From Lophium mytilinum (Eukaryota; Ascomycota; Dothideomycetes; Mytilinidiales; Mytilinidiaceae), in contig MU004184.1 in assembly GCA_010093605.1 (NCBI GenBank), forward strand, positions 1,445,897 to 1,509,896: DNA of 64,000 nt. Reading direction: 5' to 3'. Every line of letters begins with the position of its first letter. The first letter of the stretch is position 1. The position numbers and the translations under genes were made by a program. Positions 1 to 11,882 of the stretch are shown here, in pieces. The notes below the pieces were generated by a model that was not told the DNA's origin, made no database searches, and worked only from the letters and a program-made list of their open reading frames with translations.

Positions 1-159
1 GAGTGAGGTAGTAGTCCGGCAATTATTTCAGGGCCCGTCAATAGCATAGATCTAAACCTTGAGATTACCTACTAGAGTTTCTTTGGTTTTTCAAACGGCT
101 TAGAAGAGTGTCAGTAGACTCATTATCCGAGTACTGCACACATACATCTCCCCCATCGC
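1..159. other. 3' flank of the first gene
   Basis: Short non-coding stretch beyond the stop codon of the minus-strand gene that follows. It presumably holds that gene's 3' untranslated region. I see no other feature in it. Confidence 0.5.
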
Positions 160-2807
160 TCACAGGCCCCCACCAACTCTAGTGGCCAGATAGACCTCCA
201 GGGCCCCCTTTTCCTCTCCCGCCGCTCCGTCTGCGTCCTCGCCCTCAGCGTCGCTCTTCAGCTGGCACGGGCACTTGTTCAGCCGCCCACCGCTCTTCAG
301 CACAGCCATGAGTGCGGCTTCGAGGAGGCGGTTCTCGCGCTGTAGCGTCTCCATTTGCGCTTCGTGTAGCTGATCCTTTGTCTGCGGTCCGAGTGCGATG
401 CTGCCGTGGGAGGCGTGCGAGGGGGTATGGCGGTGGTTGTGGAGGTGTCTGTTGGTCGGAATCGCTGTGGCAACATCTGCAGAGACCGAAGACATGCTCG
501 CGGGCGCAGAGAAGTGGCGCGGTCCTGACCTCTCCTTGGCGACAGGAGCCACGGGTATGCTTTCCAAGCTCGATTCTACAGGGTCACGAGTTGCAATAGT
601 GCTGGACGGTGACGTTTGGTGATCGCGCAGGATAAGCCGTGCTGGCTTTTTGGTGGGCTTGGACTTCGTTACTGGAATCTGCTCGGCGACGAGCATAATA
701 GGGGTGAGGGTGAGGCTTATACGACTTGAAGTAGGCGTGTAACCGGTGGTAAAACCCGGCGTGGGCGCTGTAGAGACAGTGTCGATTGAAATATGACGCG
801 AATGGCTGTCGTCCAGGGCTCTGCTGTCGAGTGATGACCGCACTGTTGAAAGCTCCGATTCAGGTCGCTCCGGATCCTCGGTGATCTTGCTCGGAGAAGG
901 CTCCGAATGCTGCTCATGCACTGGAGACAGCTGTTGAGTGCTCTCTGAATTCATAGATTGAGGCGACGCTGGCGATTCGACGCTTCTTCCAATGACTTCG
1001 TCGATGTTGCTCTTGACACGTTGCATGTCACGCAACTTGCGAGCCCTGATCCGTTCCTCTCGGCTCTTTCGTGTAGAGTCCTTCGCTCCAAGGCCAAACT
1101 CGCTAGGGTCACGTTGGCTTAACGGTCCGATGCCTGAGTCTTCTCGAACTCGGATGGCGCCATTGAAATCGTCCTTTGGTGGAGGTTCTGACCGCTCGTC
1201 GGTGTCTTTGACCGAATGTGTACGCATGCTTTGACCAGCAAGACGCTCCCTGCTTCGCTCAGACGATGCCCGAGTCTCTTCTGATGGGGGCTGAGGGAAC
1301 TCAGGTAGATCGACACTGTCGCTATCACTGTCAGAGCTCTGAGAGTTATTCGTAGCCTCGTGCATGGCCGCGTCAGGTTGGCTGGTCGATGCTGGATTGT
1401 TGAAGAGGGCAGCTTTTAGGTCCTGGGGTAACGACTGTGACTTGCTGGTCTCGGACGTTTCGAGGTCAGTAGAAGCCTGGTCAATTTTTGAGCGATTTTG
1501 GCTCATTGGCGGGTCGTGCGTAGCGTCCTCGTGAAACACAGGGGCTAATTCGGTCTCCTGGTGACGGTTCTCCAAGTGGTCGTGCTGCTGGATCAACCTC
1601 ACTGCCTTACTCATATCGTGACCACACCGGACGTCGTTCTCGCCCTGCTTCTGCAGGTTGAAAGATAACCAAGACTCGAGCACATCGGTGTCGGGGGTGT
1701 CGGTTCTATCCGAGAAAGCGACCGAATGCTTCTTCCGGCTATCGTTGCTAGAAATCATGTCAGCTATATATCAACGGCGGATAGTAAAGATTAAGACTTA
1801 CTTCACTGGGACATGGAGATGTGAGGTCATTGACTTGTCATCGGTCACTATCTGCAGATACTTTTTGCCTGATTTATGTAAGCAAGAGGTAAATGACTAG
1901 GTATATCGCCTCATACCGTCACTTGAGACTTTCTGCACGACTCCCTCAGGTGGCACGAAGGACTTGGGGAAGAGGATATCTCTTTCGTCAGGCCTATGGC
2001 AGAGTTAGTCACGTGAACGCTCATATCCAGCCGAATCACTCACCCATCTGCCGGTCCGATCTTTGAGGCTAAGCTCCTCCTCGTCACTCGCAAGAACCTC
2101 AAAGGGCTCTTGTGCTTGCTCTTCCTCCGCGCCAGCGTGTCGTCTTTAGCCGGCGAGGCAGACGCCCCACTTGAATAATTAGGTGGTTTCGTATTCTTTA
2201 GAAAGAAGGCGAGATCGTAAGTGTTACTGGGCATGGGCAACGAAGCCTGGCGCTGTAGATGGGGCGATAATATTGGCGGGGCCTTCATGTTCAGAAAGTT
2301 CATCGAATGAGAAGTATGCAGACGATCGGTGGCTGAGCTGTGGCCGCGCTCGGAGCTAGTAGAGAGGTCGTTGTCGTAAGGCGAGTACTCCCCTGCGACA
2401 GCGCACTCGAAATCGGCAGAGTCGGTCGAATTCCAGAAGCGTGGATGCGGAGAAGAGACCGAGGTCGAGTGGCCGGTATTTGTGGTACTCAAGCTCTGGT
2501 CGTGGGATCGAGACAGAAAGTAATCTGATGCGTCCTCGTTGCCTTCTAGGGGGCTTGAGGGGCGGTCGTAGTCCTCGTTGTCGAGGTCAGGGGGTGTGGT
2601 GTAGCTATATCCGTTGGCGGAGGTTGATCTGAATTGAGAGGGAGTGTCGAAGTCTTCGAAAGGGTCATAGTCAAGGGAAGAAGGTTGAGGCAAAGAACGC
2701 GCCTCGTCGGGAAGATCGGGCAGGCTTTTGGTATCCATCTCAGAAGCGCGGGGGGTATGGTTCAAGAATAGCGGGTGGCGGGGCGTGTAGCGAACGGGAC
2801 GTTGCAT
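160..2807 (-). CDS. Large disordered protein of unknown function (2 exons, 783 aa)
   Basis: Two minus-strand exons, 2807-2044 and 1747-160, join across a GTGAGT...TCTAG intron (1748-2043) and close in frame to 783 residues. At nearly 300 nt this intron is longer than most here. The product is rich in Ser, Pro, Asp and Glu and is probably disordered. Visible landmarks are a basic patch near residues 230-250 (RRKSKHKSPLRFLRVTRRS), a basic segment around ERIRARKLRDMQR, and a likely coiled coil near the C-terminus (METLQRENRLLEAALMAVL) followed by CPC. The start is the ATG at 2807; a second ATG 22 codons on (MDTKSLPDLPDE) is a possible alternative. I do not recognise a family. Acidic and basic short motifs with a terminal coiled coil would suit a scaffold or cytoskeleton-associated protein, but that is only a guess. 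Confidence 0.75.
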
Positions 2808-4495
2808 GGGCTCCTATTTTTGACGCCCGCGCAGAAACGGTCTGGTACCAAACTATTGTTCTCGTGGTGCAGCTGGAGGATCGGGACGGGGGCGAGAACC
2901 GCGGTTTGAACGTGCTAACTCGGAGCCAGCGTACAGGCTCCTGCCCTGAATATATGAGTGCCGGATCGATTGTGTTGCCTCGTTGTCGTCGAGACGGAGA
3001 CAGAAGCGGCGCGCGCTGCTTCAGCTCAATGGTCCACAGCTTGCGGCTGGGTAGCGTGAGGGCTCGAGAATCCGTGGAGGAGCGGCGTGAGACAGGACCG
3101 AGTTGTATGCGGTGGAGGTCAAATGCGGCCCATATCAGACCAAGACCCGGCAAACTGGTCGCATCGTCTTGTGATCAGGCGCGCGATGGAACGACAGAGG
3201 CACCCAGGGGCGGCGCGGTGCGACGTGGGCGTGAAGGAGGTAGTGGCCGCGGTTGAGGTTGAGGATGGTGGTACAGCGGACGGCTATTGGCTGGTGGGGA
3301 CCTGAGTGCTCGTCTAGCGTGCTAGGTCTGTACGGTATGGCTTATGCGGTGCACAGGGATGCACGTCGTGGACTCGAAACGCAGTGCTGATGGGGTACAA
3401 TAGAGAGGGAAGCTGTAAGTACTGGGTGAGAAAGAGAGTGACAGTGAGAGTGTGGAGGATTGGGGAGAGAGGCCAGTGGGAGGAGAGACGAGGTGTCGAT
3501 CAGAGGTGAGGTGCTCGCGTGGAGCAAAACTCACCGCACGGGCGTGGCTGTCAGGGCTGTCACAACGGCGTGAATCGGCCGCCATCGCAGGCCTCGCCCA
3601 TCACTTTGCTTTTTGCGTTTCGTCGTCCGCCACGGCGTAGACGCACGGCCGGTGTGCCTGTCTTCCCCCCAGCTCCTTGCGGCCCAGACGCCGTGCTACC
3701 GGGAGCAGTGGAACCGGCAGCCAGCCACGGCGCGCCCTGTGAGAACGCCTCCGGCCCCAATTCACTACCGCCAGGCCGTTAAACGGTCGAGCGTGAGGAG
3801 CGGCTGCGTGGGGATTCCTCTGAAGGCGTTCAGACGTTTCGATAACGTGCCTGGGTGCGCGATGGCGACGCCGATAGCATCACCATCCCCACCGACGCGA
3901 CTCTGTTTTACGATGATCATCACCACCTGCACCTGCATCACAGCACCAGTCACCACTAGGGCGCCACATGATGGGGCCCTTGAGAGGGAAGCCCAGGGAA
4001 AGACAGTCTCACCTCCTCTCCACCGAGCACGCTACCTGCTTCTGCCACTCATTTTGCTGCTCAGCTAGAAACGCACAGAAAAGCCACCACGCACCACGCA
4101 CTACGCAGCCAGCCGCCGCCACACCCTCCAATCTTAAAATATGCCAGAAGACGCTCTATAGCCCAAGAAACTAATGCCTGGGACTCCCAAGAATGAAGCC
4201 CCAATCCCAAACCCCGTGAAATGCTGCTTCAATCGCACGACCAACTCCACGCTCACTTCTGTGGCTACGCTAGGTGTGAGTCGTGCCCATGTTTTGATAG
4301 ACAGCACCGAAATTCAGATGTGCACACCCGTGCCCGGGCCCCATGCCTATGACCCGCCCGCTGACTCGCACACTTCCATTGCCGAGCTTGACATCACACA
4401 TGACAGCACCAAGGGCCCTCTGCAGCCGTGAAGGAGGTCCATAAATGCTGTCCACGAGCGCTGCTGTGCTGCAGTTTCCAGAAGCTTTTCCGCCC
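2808..4495. other. Intergenic region, no supported gene
   Basis: Upstream region of the disordered-protein gene and downstream region of SEN1, both transcribed leftward. It contains purine-rich runs on the plus strand around 3420-3490, so pyrimidine-rich on the transcribed strand, as is common in fungal promoters. The short open frames here overlap one another, lack recognisable motifs, and I do not accept them as genes. Confidence 0.6.
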
Positions 4496-7400
4496 TCAAC
4501 CCGGCTTCGGCTTCTTCGTGCGGTCGATCTTGATGAAGGGATCGACCTCCCTTTTACGCTTCGGGGGGATCAGTCGCTGTCGAGGAGGTGGAGCTGGGTT
4601 CGGCTGCCCGCCTGTCGCTTGCTGTCGTCCACTGTCGTCCCCGGCCTTAGTCAGGGCACTCCGCGGCGCAGGGACAGCAGGGCCAGCCTCCTTCTTCGGG
4701 CCGTTGCGGGCGCCACCCGGATGCGGCGCTGGCGTGGACCGTCTACTTCCTTTGCTCGACGCGTTGCCGTCCGCTGACGAGATGTCCTTCATGTATACAT
4801 CTTCGTCGTCGCTAAAGTCCAGCTTCATTGCCACGTCCTTTTTAACCGCCGACGCTTTCAACCCAAGACCGGTATCTGACGACGGCCGCCGAGAGACGCT
4901 GTGCTCCTGCCCGTACGAGGGATACCCGGCCGCTCGCGTCTCCTGCTTCACCTGTCCCGCGTAACTGGCATTGCGAGAGGGGCCGGTGGGTGCGTTCAAT
5001 GGCGCACTTGGCTGCCCATATGCGCCTGCGTTCGTCCCGCTATTTTTGGCTGGGAACGACGAAGAGGGCTTTTGCAGCATCGCCGTGAGGTTACCTTGAG
5101 TGTATCTATCCCTGGCCCGCGCATCATTCAACAGCTTGTTCCAGAACTCGCCACGGCTCAGATTCTGTGCATTGCCAAGCACCCAGAGTGACGACTTCGC
5201 ACGGGTCAGGCCGACGTTCATACGTCGGATGTCTTGCAAGAATCCTACGCTGCCTTTGGGTGAGGCTCTGACGCAGGAGAAGATGATAATCTCGCTCTCT
5301 CGACCTTGGTACGCGTCCGTAGTATTGAACTCAATCGTATCAAAAATGCCTTCTCCATATTTCCGACCAAAGCGATTCTTGAGTTCGCGCAACTGGCTCT
5401 TGTATGGCGTGATGATACCGATTTTGCCCGCGAAATCGTAGTCTTTGAAGTCTTTGGTTAGTCGATCGAATAGCTGCATAGCTACCTCAATCTCTGCAAT
5501 GTTGAAGATAGAATGGCCTGACGATGCAGATTGATGCTGGCCTTGGACGTCGAAGAATCGATAGGGCGCGAGCAAGCTGCTGCTGTGCCACGGGCGCTGT
5601 CGGAGGCCAGCCATGTCGTCGCCGTCTAGCAGTCTCCCATCGTAGAAGGTCTGGCTCGGAAACAAGCTGATCTCAGGATGCATACGATATTGAGTGTCGA
5701 GTAGATGAACATCGTCCTGATGGTTGCCTTGCATACGGACGAACAAGCTCTGCTCATACTGATAACGCTTGGCTTCGGCAGAGAAGACGGTGGGAGGGAG
5801 CTGCTTTGGATCTCCGACCAGAATACACTTCGCACAGCCGTATTTGAGGGGGATGAGCGCACTCATCTCGACACACTGAGCTGCTTCATCAACAACAACA
5901 GTTTCGAACTCGATGTTGAGATTTTGGAACATGTCATGACCACTACCGCTAAGTGTGGCGCAAATGATGTGAGCGTCGTCCAGAATCTGTTGCTGGGCGC
6001 GACGTCGATTGAGTTCCTTTTCACGGGACTCAAGCTTCTCTTTGTCCTTTGTGTTGTCGATCTGCGTGCCGAGCTGTGTTTTGCGCCGCCGGAGGGCATT
6101 GAAGTCGTCCTTAAGCTTGACAGCATCATCTCCCTTGGCCAAACCGGCATCCAGTTGTTCACGAACTTGGCGTAACTGTTCCGAAATGGCTTGGTGTTCC
6201 TGGAAAAGCTTTTGCGTCTTCTCCCGGTCATTTGTTCCGTTGGATGAATTCAGATTGAGCTTCTTGTTCACGAGTGCCTCAAGCGTCACGTCGACAACAT
6301 TGGTATTGATGGCATCGCTACGACCCAACCTCACGATGTTGACCTTGCGTGTCTGGCCACCAAGAGTTTTGATGCCATCCTTGAAACGCATTACCAACTC
6401 GTCAACGGCCGCATTACTAGGGGCGCAGACCATCAATTTCTTGGATGTTGTCTCTGGCGCCCTCTGACCATAGGCGCCGCTGACTTTCGGAAGAGGAATG
6501 GTAGTGCCTTGCTGTCGAAGACTTTCGGTCAGAATTGCTCCGACGATGGCAACAATTGTCTTGGTTTTCCCGGAGCCTGGAGGACCTTGAATCAGAGTGA
6601 AGGCATCGTTGTCGATAGCAGACTTGATAGCCTTTGCCTGCGCCTTGTTGACATTGTAATTCGTGATGAGTGGCTCTAGTGTTTTGTCGCTGTACTTGAG
6701 TAGTGGCGAAGGCTTCGCTTTGATGATCTCGTCGCAAAGGTCGTAGTATTCCAGGCCCAGCAGGGCGCCATACTCACGTTCGAGAGGAGTAATCGATTGC
6801 AACTTAGCTCCAAATACCGTGCCTTTCGGTACTAAAGCATTTTGTAGCGAGTTTCCTGGCATGACGCGATACATAACCTCTAGATGGTCTTTCTTCCTTG
6901 TAATCCGGAAGACCCTGGCGAGACAATGAGGGTCCTTGGCAGATTCGGCCATGTCTTGACTTCCCGTAGACACTCTCGATCTGTGCAATAGGACAATGTC
7001 ACCCTCGCCAAGATTGAGATCTTTGTTGTCCATATGGGTCATCGTGCTGCTGACCTCCTGGAACATGTCGACGCTAGAACGTGCCACGACTTTGATTTCA
7101 TACATCTTGATATTGTTCTCCTCGCGTGTCTTGACAAACCCTTGCCATGCTTCCAGGGTGAGAAGAGGCTCGAATGTTCGTTGATAATCTACGGGAGTGC
7201 GGAATGAGTTCGGTACTTCAGAGTACATGTCTGGCCTAGATTTGGGCGGGTAATGTCCCTCGTGATAGTAGTCCCAAGCTAGTATGACCTTGTGCAAAGG
7301 CGATAGATCTGGGGCAAGCCGGGCTCGCATATCCTTGATTGATCGAACAACCCTCCTCTTCTTCACTGGCCCTTGCGGCATAGGAGCAGTCGTAATATTG

Positions 7401-10400
7401 GTCTTGGTAACAGTCCCTGAAGCTTTCTTCTTCTTATCAGCGAGCCCAAAAAGCTCAGCATCCAGAGAATCGTCACTATCACTCTCATCTGAAGATACCA
7501 TCATACCCTCTCCCTTAGCAGCATGGTCTTTGCCTAACACGCCAATGCCGTCTAGCCCGGACCCCGCTTCGGCCGTGTGGTCTGAAAAACCTCTGATGTT
7601 CTTCTTAGCCTGTGCTACAGCAAGCGCATCCCTCTTCTTCTTTGCCTCTTTTTCGGCTTCTCGCTTTCGCTTAAACTCAGATTGCTCTGCAGCTTTGTCC
7701 GCCGCTTTCTTCTCAGCGGCCTTCAGAGTGGCAGCAGTTTTTGAAGCTTGCCGGGCTTTGAATGCTTCGGCACCGCGAGTGCTATTAGCGATCAGTCTGT
7801 CATGCTCCTCGGTGATAGACCGCGGCCTGGACTCCGGTTTGGTGAGACCAGTGGTAAGCCAGCTGCTTAGTTGCGCTTGTTTTTGGACGGCTATGGTCTC
7901 TTCAATCTTTTTAGTTGAACGCCCTGTGTACGTTTCAAAAGCTTGCTCCAGCTCCGCCTTGCTGATATCGCTTAATTTCGCTCTGGTAGACCCGTCGAGC
8001 ACGCTCTCCACGTAGAGCACAGCTGGATCATCTACCTCGATAGAGACTTTCTTCAATCGAGTGAGTAGTTTGCTGATGAGAGATACCGAAATTGTGCTGA
8101 GCCAGTCATCACGTAGCCGCAGCCACTTGGCAATTGATTTGACTGATTTAGCGGGATGCTCCAGCAGTTCCTTTTCTGGGTTAAATCGGTCGGTGTCGTC
8201 TTTGGAAGAAGACTTGGCGGATCTAAGTGCAGAAGCGAATATACTACATTGACCGAACAACTGGTCGGCGAATTGCATCGTGTCCCGGCAGAATTCCTTC
8301 ATTTCCTCCTTGTTGTATCCCATATTACTCCAATCTTCCGTGGTCCTGAAGATGATTGCCACGGCCGACCACATATTCTCCCAGAGCGTCGTGGTTATTC
8401 TAGCTTCCGGCTCCGATAGTCTGCGGCTGCGGAGAATGCCATCTTGATCGTTGCAGAGAACCTCGATGATGTCTCGGCATGCCTTCAACATGCTAGACGC
8501 TGGAGCAAATACCCTTTTTCGAAAGATACGGCGAAGAGATGTGGCAAAGGTGGTAATGGAATTAGTGTAGAAGGCTAGAAGCAAATGTTTGATGGCGTCT
8601 CTCCTTTCATCCATGGAGCTTACGATTTTGAGAAGCTCCAGGGTTGCTTCACGTGTGTCAGGTTGCGAAGAGAAAATTGTAGGAATCACGGCCGACGCAG
8701 AAACTGGATTCTCGAAGAGGCCGTCCAACTTCTCAGGGTCAAATTCGCTGAGTCGCTCGACAGCTGCAGTAATGGTTTCTGAGGCATCATCGAAGCGATT
8801 GTTGAAATGTCGTAAGGGCGAAGGAAGCATTTGGGCCCCTCCTTCTTTTTGCCTCCTGAAGAATTTCTCCAGTCCGACCAGTGATTTTCCACCGATTAAC
8901 AGCCGGACGGCCAAGTCCATGTTCTCGACGTCGATGGCTTTGATGATGGACTTCCATATCGGCGTTGCTTTGCTTGGTCCGGTAGGTGCCGGTTGTTTAT
9001 TTATGATGGCTTCTCTTTCATTCTCCAGAGAGATACATTCTAAATTGAACGCATGTTGGATCACCGAGAGGCCCAAATTGACTTCGCTTAATGGTGCCTT
9101 AATGCCGTCCACCTGCTTGATGCCTAACACTATCTTGTCGATGTGGGTCGCTAACATCTCAAAGATGTCAGCGACAGTTGCTTGACCGACGAAAGGCACA
9201 TTGGGATTGCAAAGTTTCCTCAAGGTGTAGTCAAGAACCTCGAGTCCGAGTTTGAAGCAGGATGCCCGGCATGCCCAAGAGAATTTGTCCCCCTGAAGAC
9301 GACCGAAGAATTGGTGGGCTAAGGCCCGGCAGACTGGTGCAATATTCGAAGGCTTGATGGAATCGAGGAGTGGCATTACCCACGAGAAGGATTCTTCGAG
9401 CTCTTCAAGGCCACTCATGTCATCACCCGTGAATCCCATCAATATTCTGCGTAGTGATGGACTCCCGAATATCTGCTCCACAACCACGACTTCCGAGATG
9501 GCACCCATTGCGTCCCAAAAGTCTGCAGGAGACTTCTGTAGCAAGAGCTCAATTGTGTGCTGCAGATCGTTGAAGTGCGAAGAGTCCAGGGATAGATGGT
9601 CCAAACAGAGTGTGTAGAATTTATACTCAAGAGCACGTAGTCCATGCGTGATGAGATCTTTATCCAGTCTCGCTATGATGAATCTCGCGCCGGTCCAAAA
9701 TGCTGGGACAAGATCCATTTCCAGTGCAGTCATCTGCACGCGTCCCATTGCGTCTTGCAGATACCTACTGACCGCCCAGTCAAACTCAGTCCTCGTGAGC
9801 ACTCTCTTCAGCTTCGTCCAAGAAAACAAGGCCCAGTCTTGGCGAACAGTGTTTGAGGTGAACAGGAACTTTGTCATAGCCGGAACATATGTGTTGAGTC
9901 TGACGCGTCTCTTCATTTGTACCAGCTCGAAGGGTTCGTCGAAATGTCTCTTTAGGAGTCCGTCATTTTCCAGCATAGCAGCGCAGCTCAAAGTCTCGAA
10001 GAAGGCATATATGCCTTTGTTAGTCAAGACATCGATGCCGCGTTTATCTGGTTCCACATGTAACAGACTGGATTTCGCGGCCTCGAGGCCTTGCACTATT
10101 CGCCGAATGCTGATCTCATCGAGCTTCTCTAGGAAGGTCTCAACATCGTCATCTTCGAACCGTTCTGCAAGCCTGAACTTGAGCTCGCCCCGTGATTTGT
10201 GGAAAACGCGGACGCAAACATCACAGTTGGTCAACTGATTGCTCAATCGCTTCTTTATCTCTTCGTGGTATGGCTCAGCATCTGGGCCATTGAAGGCCAA
10301 TATTTGAAGTGCATCCAGGACAAGCCACTTCCGCTCTTCGGCTTTCTTGATTTTCGCAATTCGGCGCGCCTTCTCCGCTTCATCGACCTTCTGTTTGCTC

Positions 10401-10573
10401 CCAATAATGTCCTCCTCGTAGTATACGCCTGCTTCGTCTCGGGCGGTTCGGGGACAAAATAGGTGCAGGTCTGCAGGAAACCGTTTGATCTGCCTGTTGT
10501 CAATCAGAATGAGACTACAGTAACACTGGTCCTAAATCGTGACTTACTCTATCTTTTGGATGATTTCCGCCAT
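4496..10573 (-). CDS. SEN1: RNA/DNA helicase SEN1 (2 exons, about 2007 aa)
   Basis: Superfamily 1 helicase that in yeast terminates non-coding transcription and resolves R-loops in the nucleus. Exons are 10573-10548 (26 nt, encoding MAEIIQKIE) and 10493-4496, with a 54-nt intron. The long N-terminal helical region matches the Sen1 N-terminal family in style (for example CAFNGP-type segment FNGPDAEPYHEE near residue 77). The helicase core shows Walker A GPPGSGKTKT near residue 1311, DEAAQ near 1544, GDPKQLPPT near 1570, QYRMHPEIS near 1610, AYQGRESEII near 1737 and GLTRAKSSLWVLGN near 1775. A Lys/Ala/Glu-rich coiled-coil-like stretch lies near 830-900. The tail is basic (KRKREVDPF...KKPKP), resembling a nuclear localisation signal. 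Length is close to yeast Sen1 (2231 aa). The family call is firm; the tiny first exon is inferred from frame closure. Confidence 0.95.
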
Positions 10574-11882
10574 ACTTGAAGATCCCGTCGGCCAGAGTAG
10601 ACCTTAGGAGCTCAGGCAAGCGTTGCTGTTTCACAGTGGACTACCGGAGTTTGAGGATGGACGCAGCGCTCATTTTAGGACCGAGTAGATGAGACGAGGA
10701 AGGTGAGTATCTAGCTTCGTCGATGGTAGCCAGGAATCAGACAGTCACCAACTGCGGGTCTGTGGTAGGGCAAAGTAAGTATGGGTGGTTGCGAGAGCGG
10801 AGGTGAGGTAATGGTAGGATAGCGAAAGTAAGGAGCGTGAAGCTCTTAGGGTCAGGTAAAGGATTAAAGGACGCCGGTTTCACTTCTAGGCAGTGCAGGC
10901 GTGTTCCTGAAGTTTGCAGGTGAGAAGCGGCGGAGAAGTTGGTTTAGGTAGTAGGGTCCTCAAAGGCACAGGACCGCAGGAGGTACGCGACTAAATCTCT
11001 TGGCGCGTACCGTGGTCCACCCATGCTATTTATTCACAGTACGTGGGACTAAACAATCAATTATGCCATCACTTTCCATTGCATCTAGCGCCGATGGTCA
11101 GCATCATTCTTGAATCTTTGAAGGGCAATGCCTCTTCTAGAAGGCACATTACAGTCACATACTCATTAGGAAGGTTTGTCGTCTAGCATCACCAGTTAAG
11201 GCACGAAACAGATATATCTCAACCATAATATTCAATCACTCTTGCACATATCCGACATCTACCCAAGGGTACGCAAACATGCACCTACACGCGCTACATG
11301 TACACCCCTTCCGCCTATCGACGGTAACACCACACGAGCAGCAAAAGGGAAGAGAAGGACCTCTGATCCAGCCTCCACAGCTCCAACCGCAAAGTGCAAA
11401 AGCCCAGCACATCACAATCAACCGTAGAAAGAAGCGTATAATTGAACAAGCGCGACTTAGACTTTGTTCTTTGCTAGAACACTCTGAGAGACAGGACATG
11501 GGGCGCCCACCACATCTCCGAGAGCGGAGTATGTATTTGCAGCGCAAGGAAAGTAGCAAAAGGTAACAATGAAACCCTAGAAAAGAAAGCAGTAATGCGC
11601 ATGCCCTAACCACGGACTCCAAATGGAGCTAAAAACAGATAAACCAAGGGTCCAATGGACAAACGCCGAGTGCCATGTAATAACATACAGAGAGCTGGAG
11701 GACAGCAAAAGGGAAAGATTTTGTGCAATAGCCAACACCAGCAACAAACGTCAGCAGCCGTGATAGCCCGGGATAGGGAGTTTATTATGTACAGCCGTCG
11801 TGAAGGGGAATTTCGATAACCTCGAAGATTCGGAGTCGTAAAGTAGATAGATGGATAGTTAGGTGGTTAGGATGAGCGATGC
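10574..11882. other. Intergenic region between SEN1 and the flippase gene
   Basis: Promoter side of SEN1 and 3' side of the flippase gene. The plus strand is purine-rich at about 10660-10980 (repeated GGTGAG/GGTAG-like words), which gives CT-rich DNA on the SEN1 coding strand, a common fungal core-promoter feature. No gene or RNA is supported. Confidence 0.55.

Noticed and set aside
3087-4431. Several overlapping 60-150 codon frames
   Set aside because: No motifs, mutually overlapping on both strands, in GC-rich non-coding DNA.
7284-8015. 243-codon plus-strand frame, Ser/Ala-rich
   Set aside because: Antisense shadow of a Lys/Glu/Ala-rich coiled-coil part of SEN1.
10548-10640. Alternative SEN1 first exon reading LRSTLADGIFKYGGNHPKD
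   Set aside because: Open and spliceable to the second acceptor, but it has no ATG and a stop lies just upstream. The MAEIIQ start uses a good ATG.
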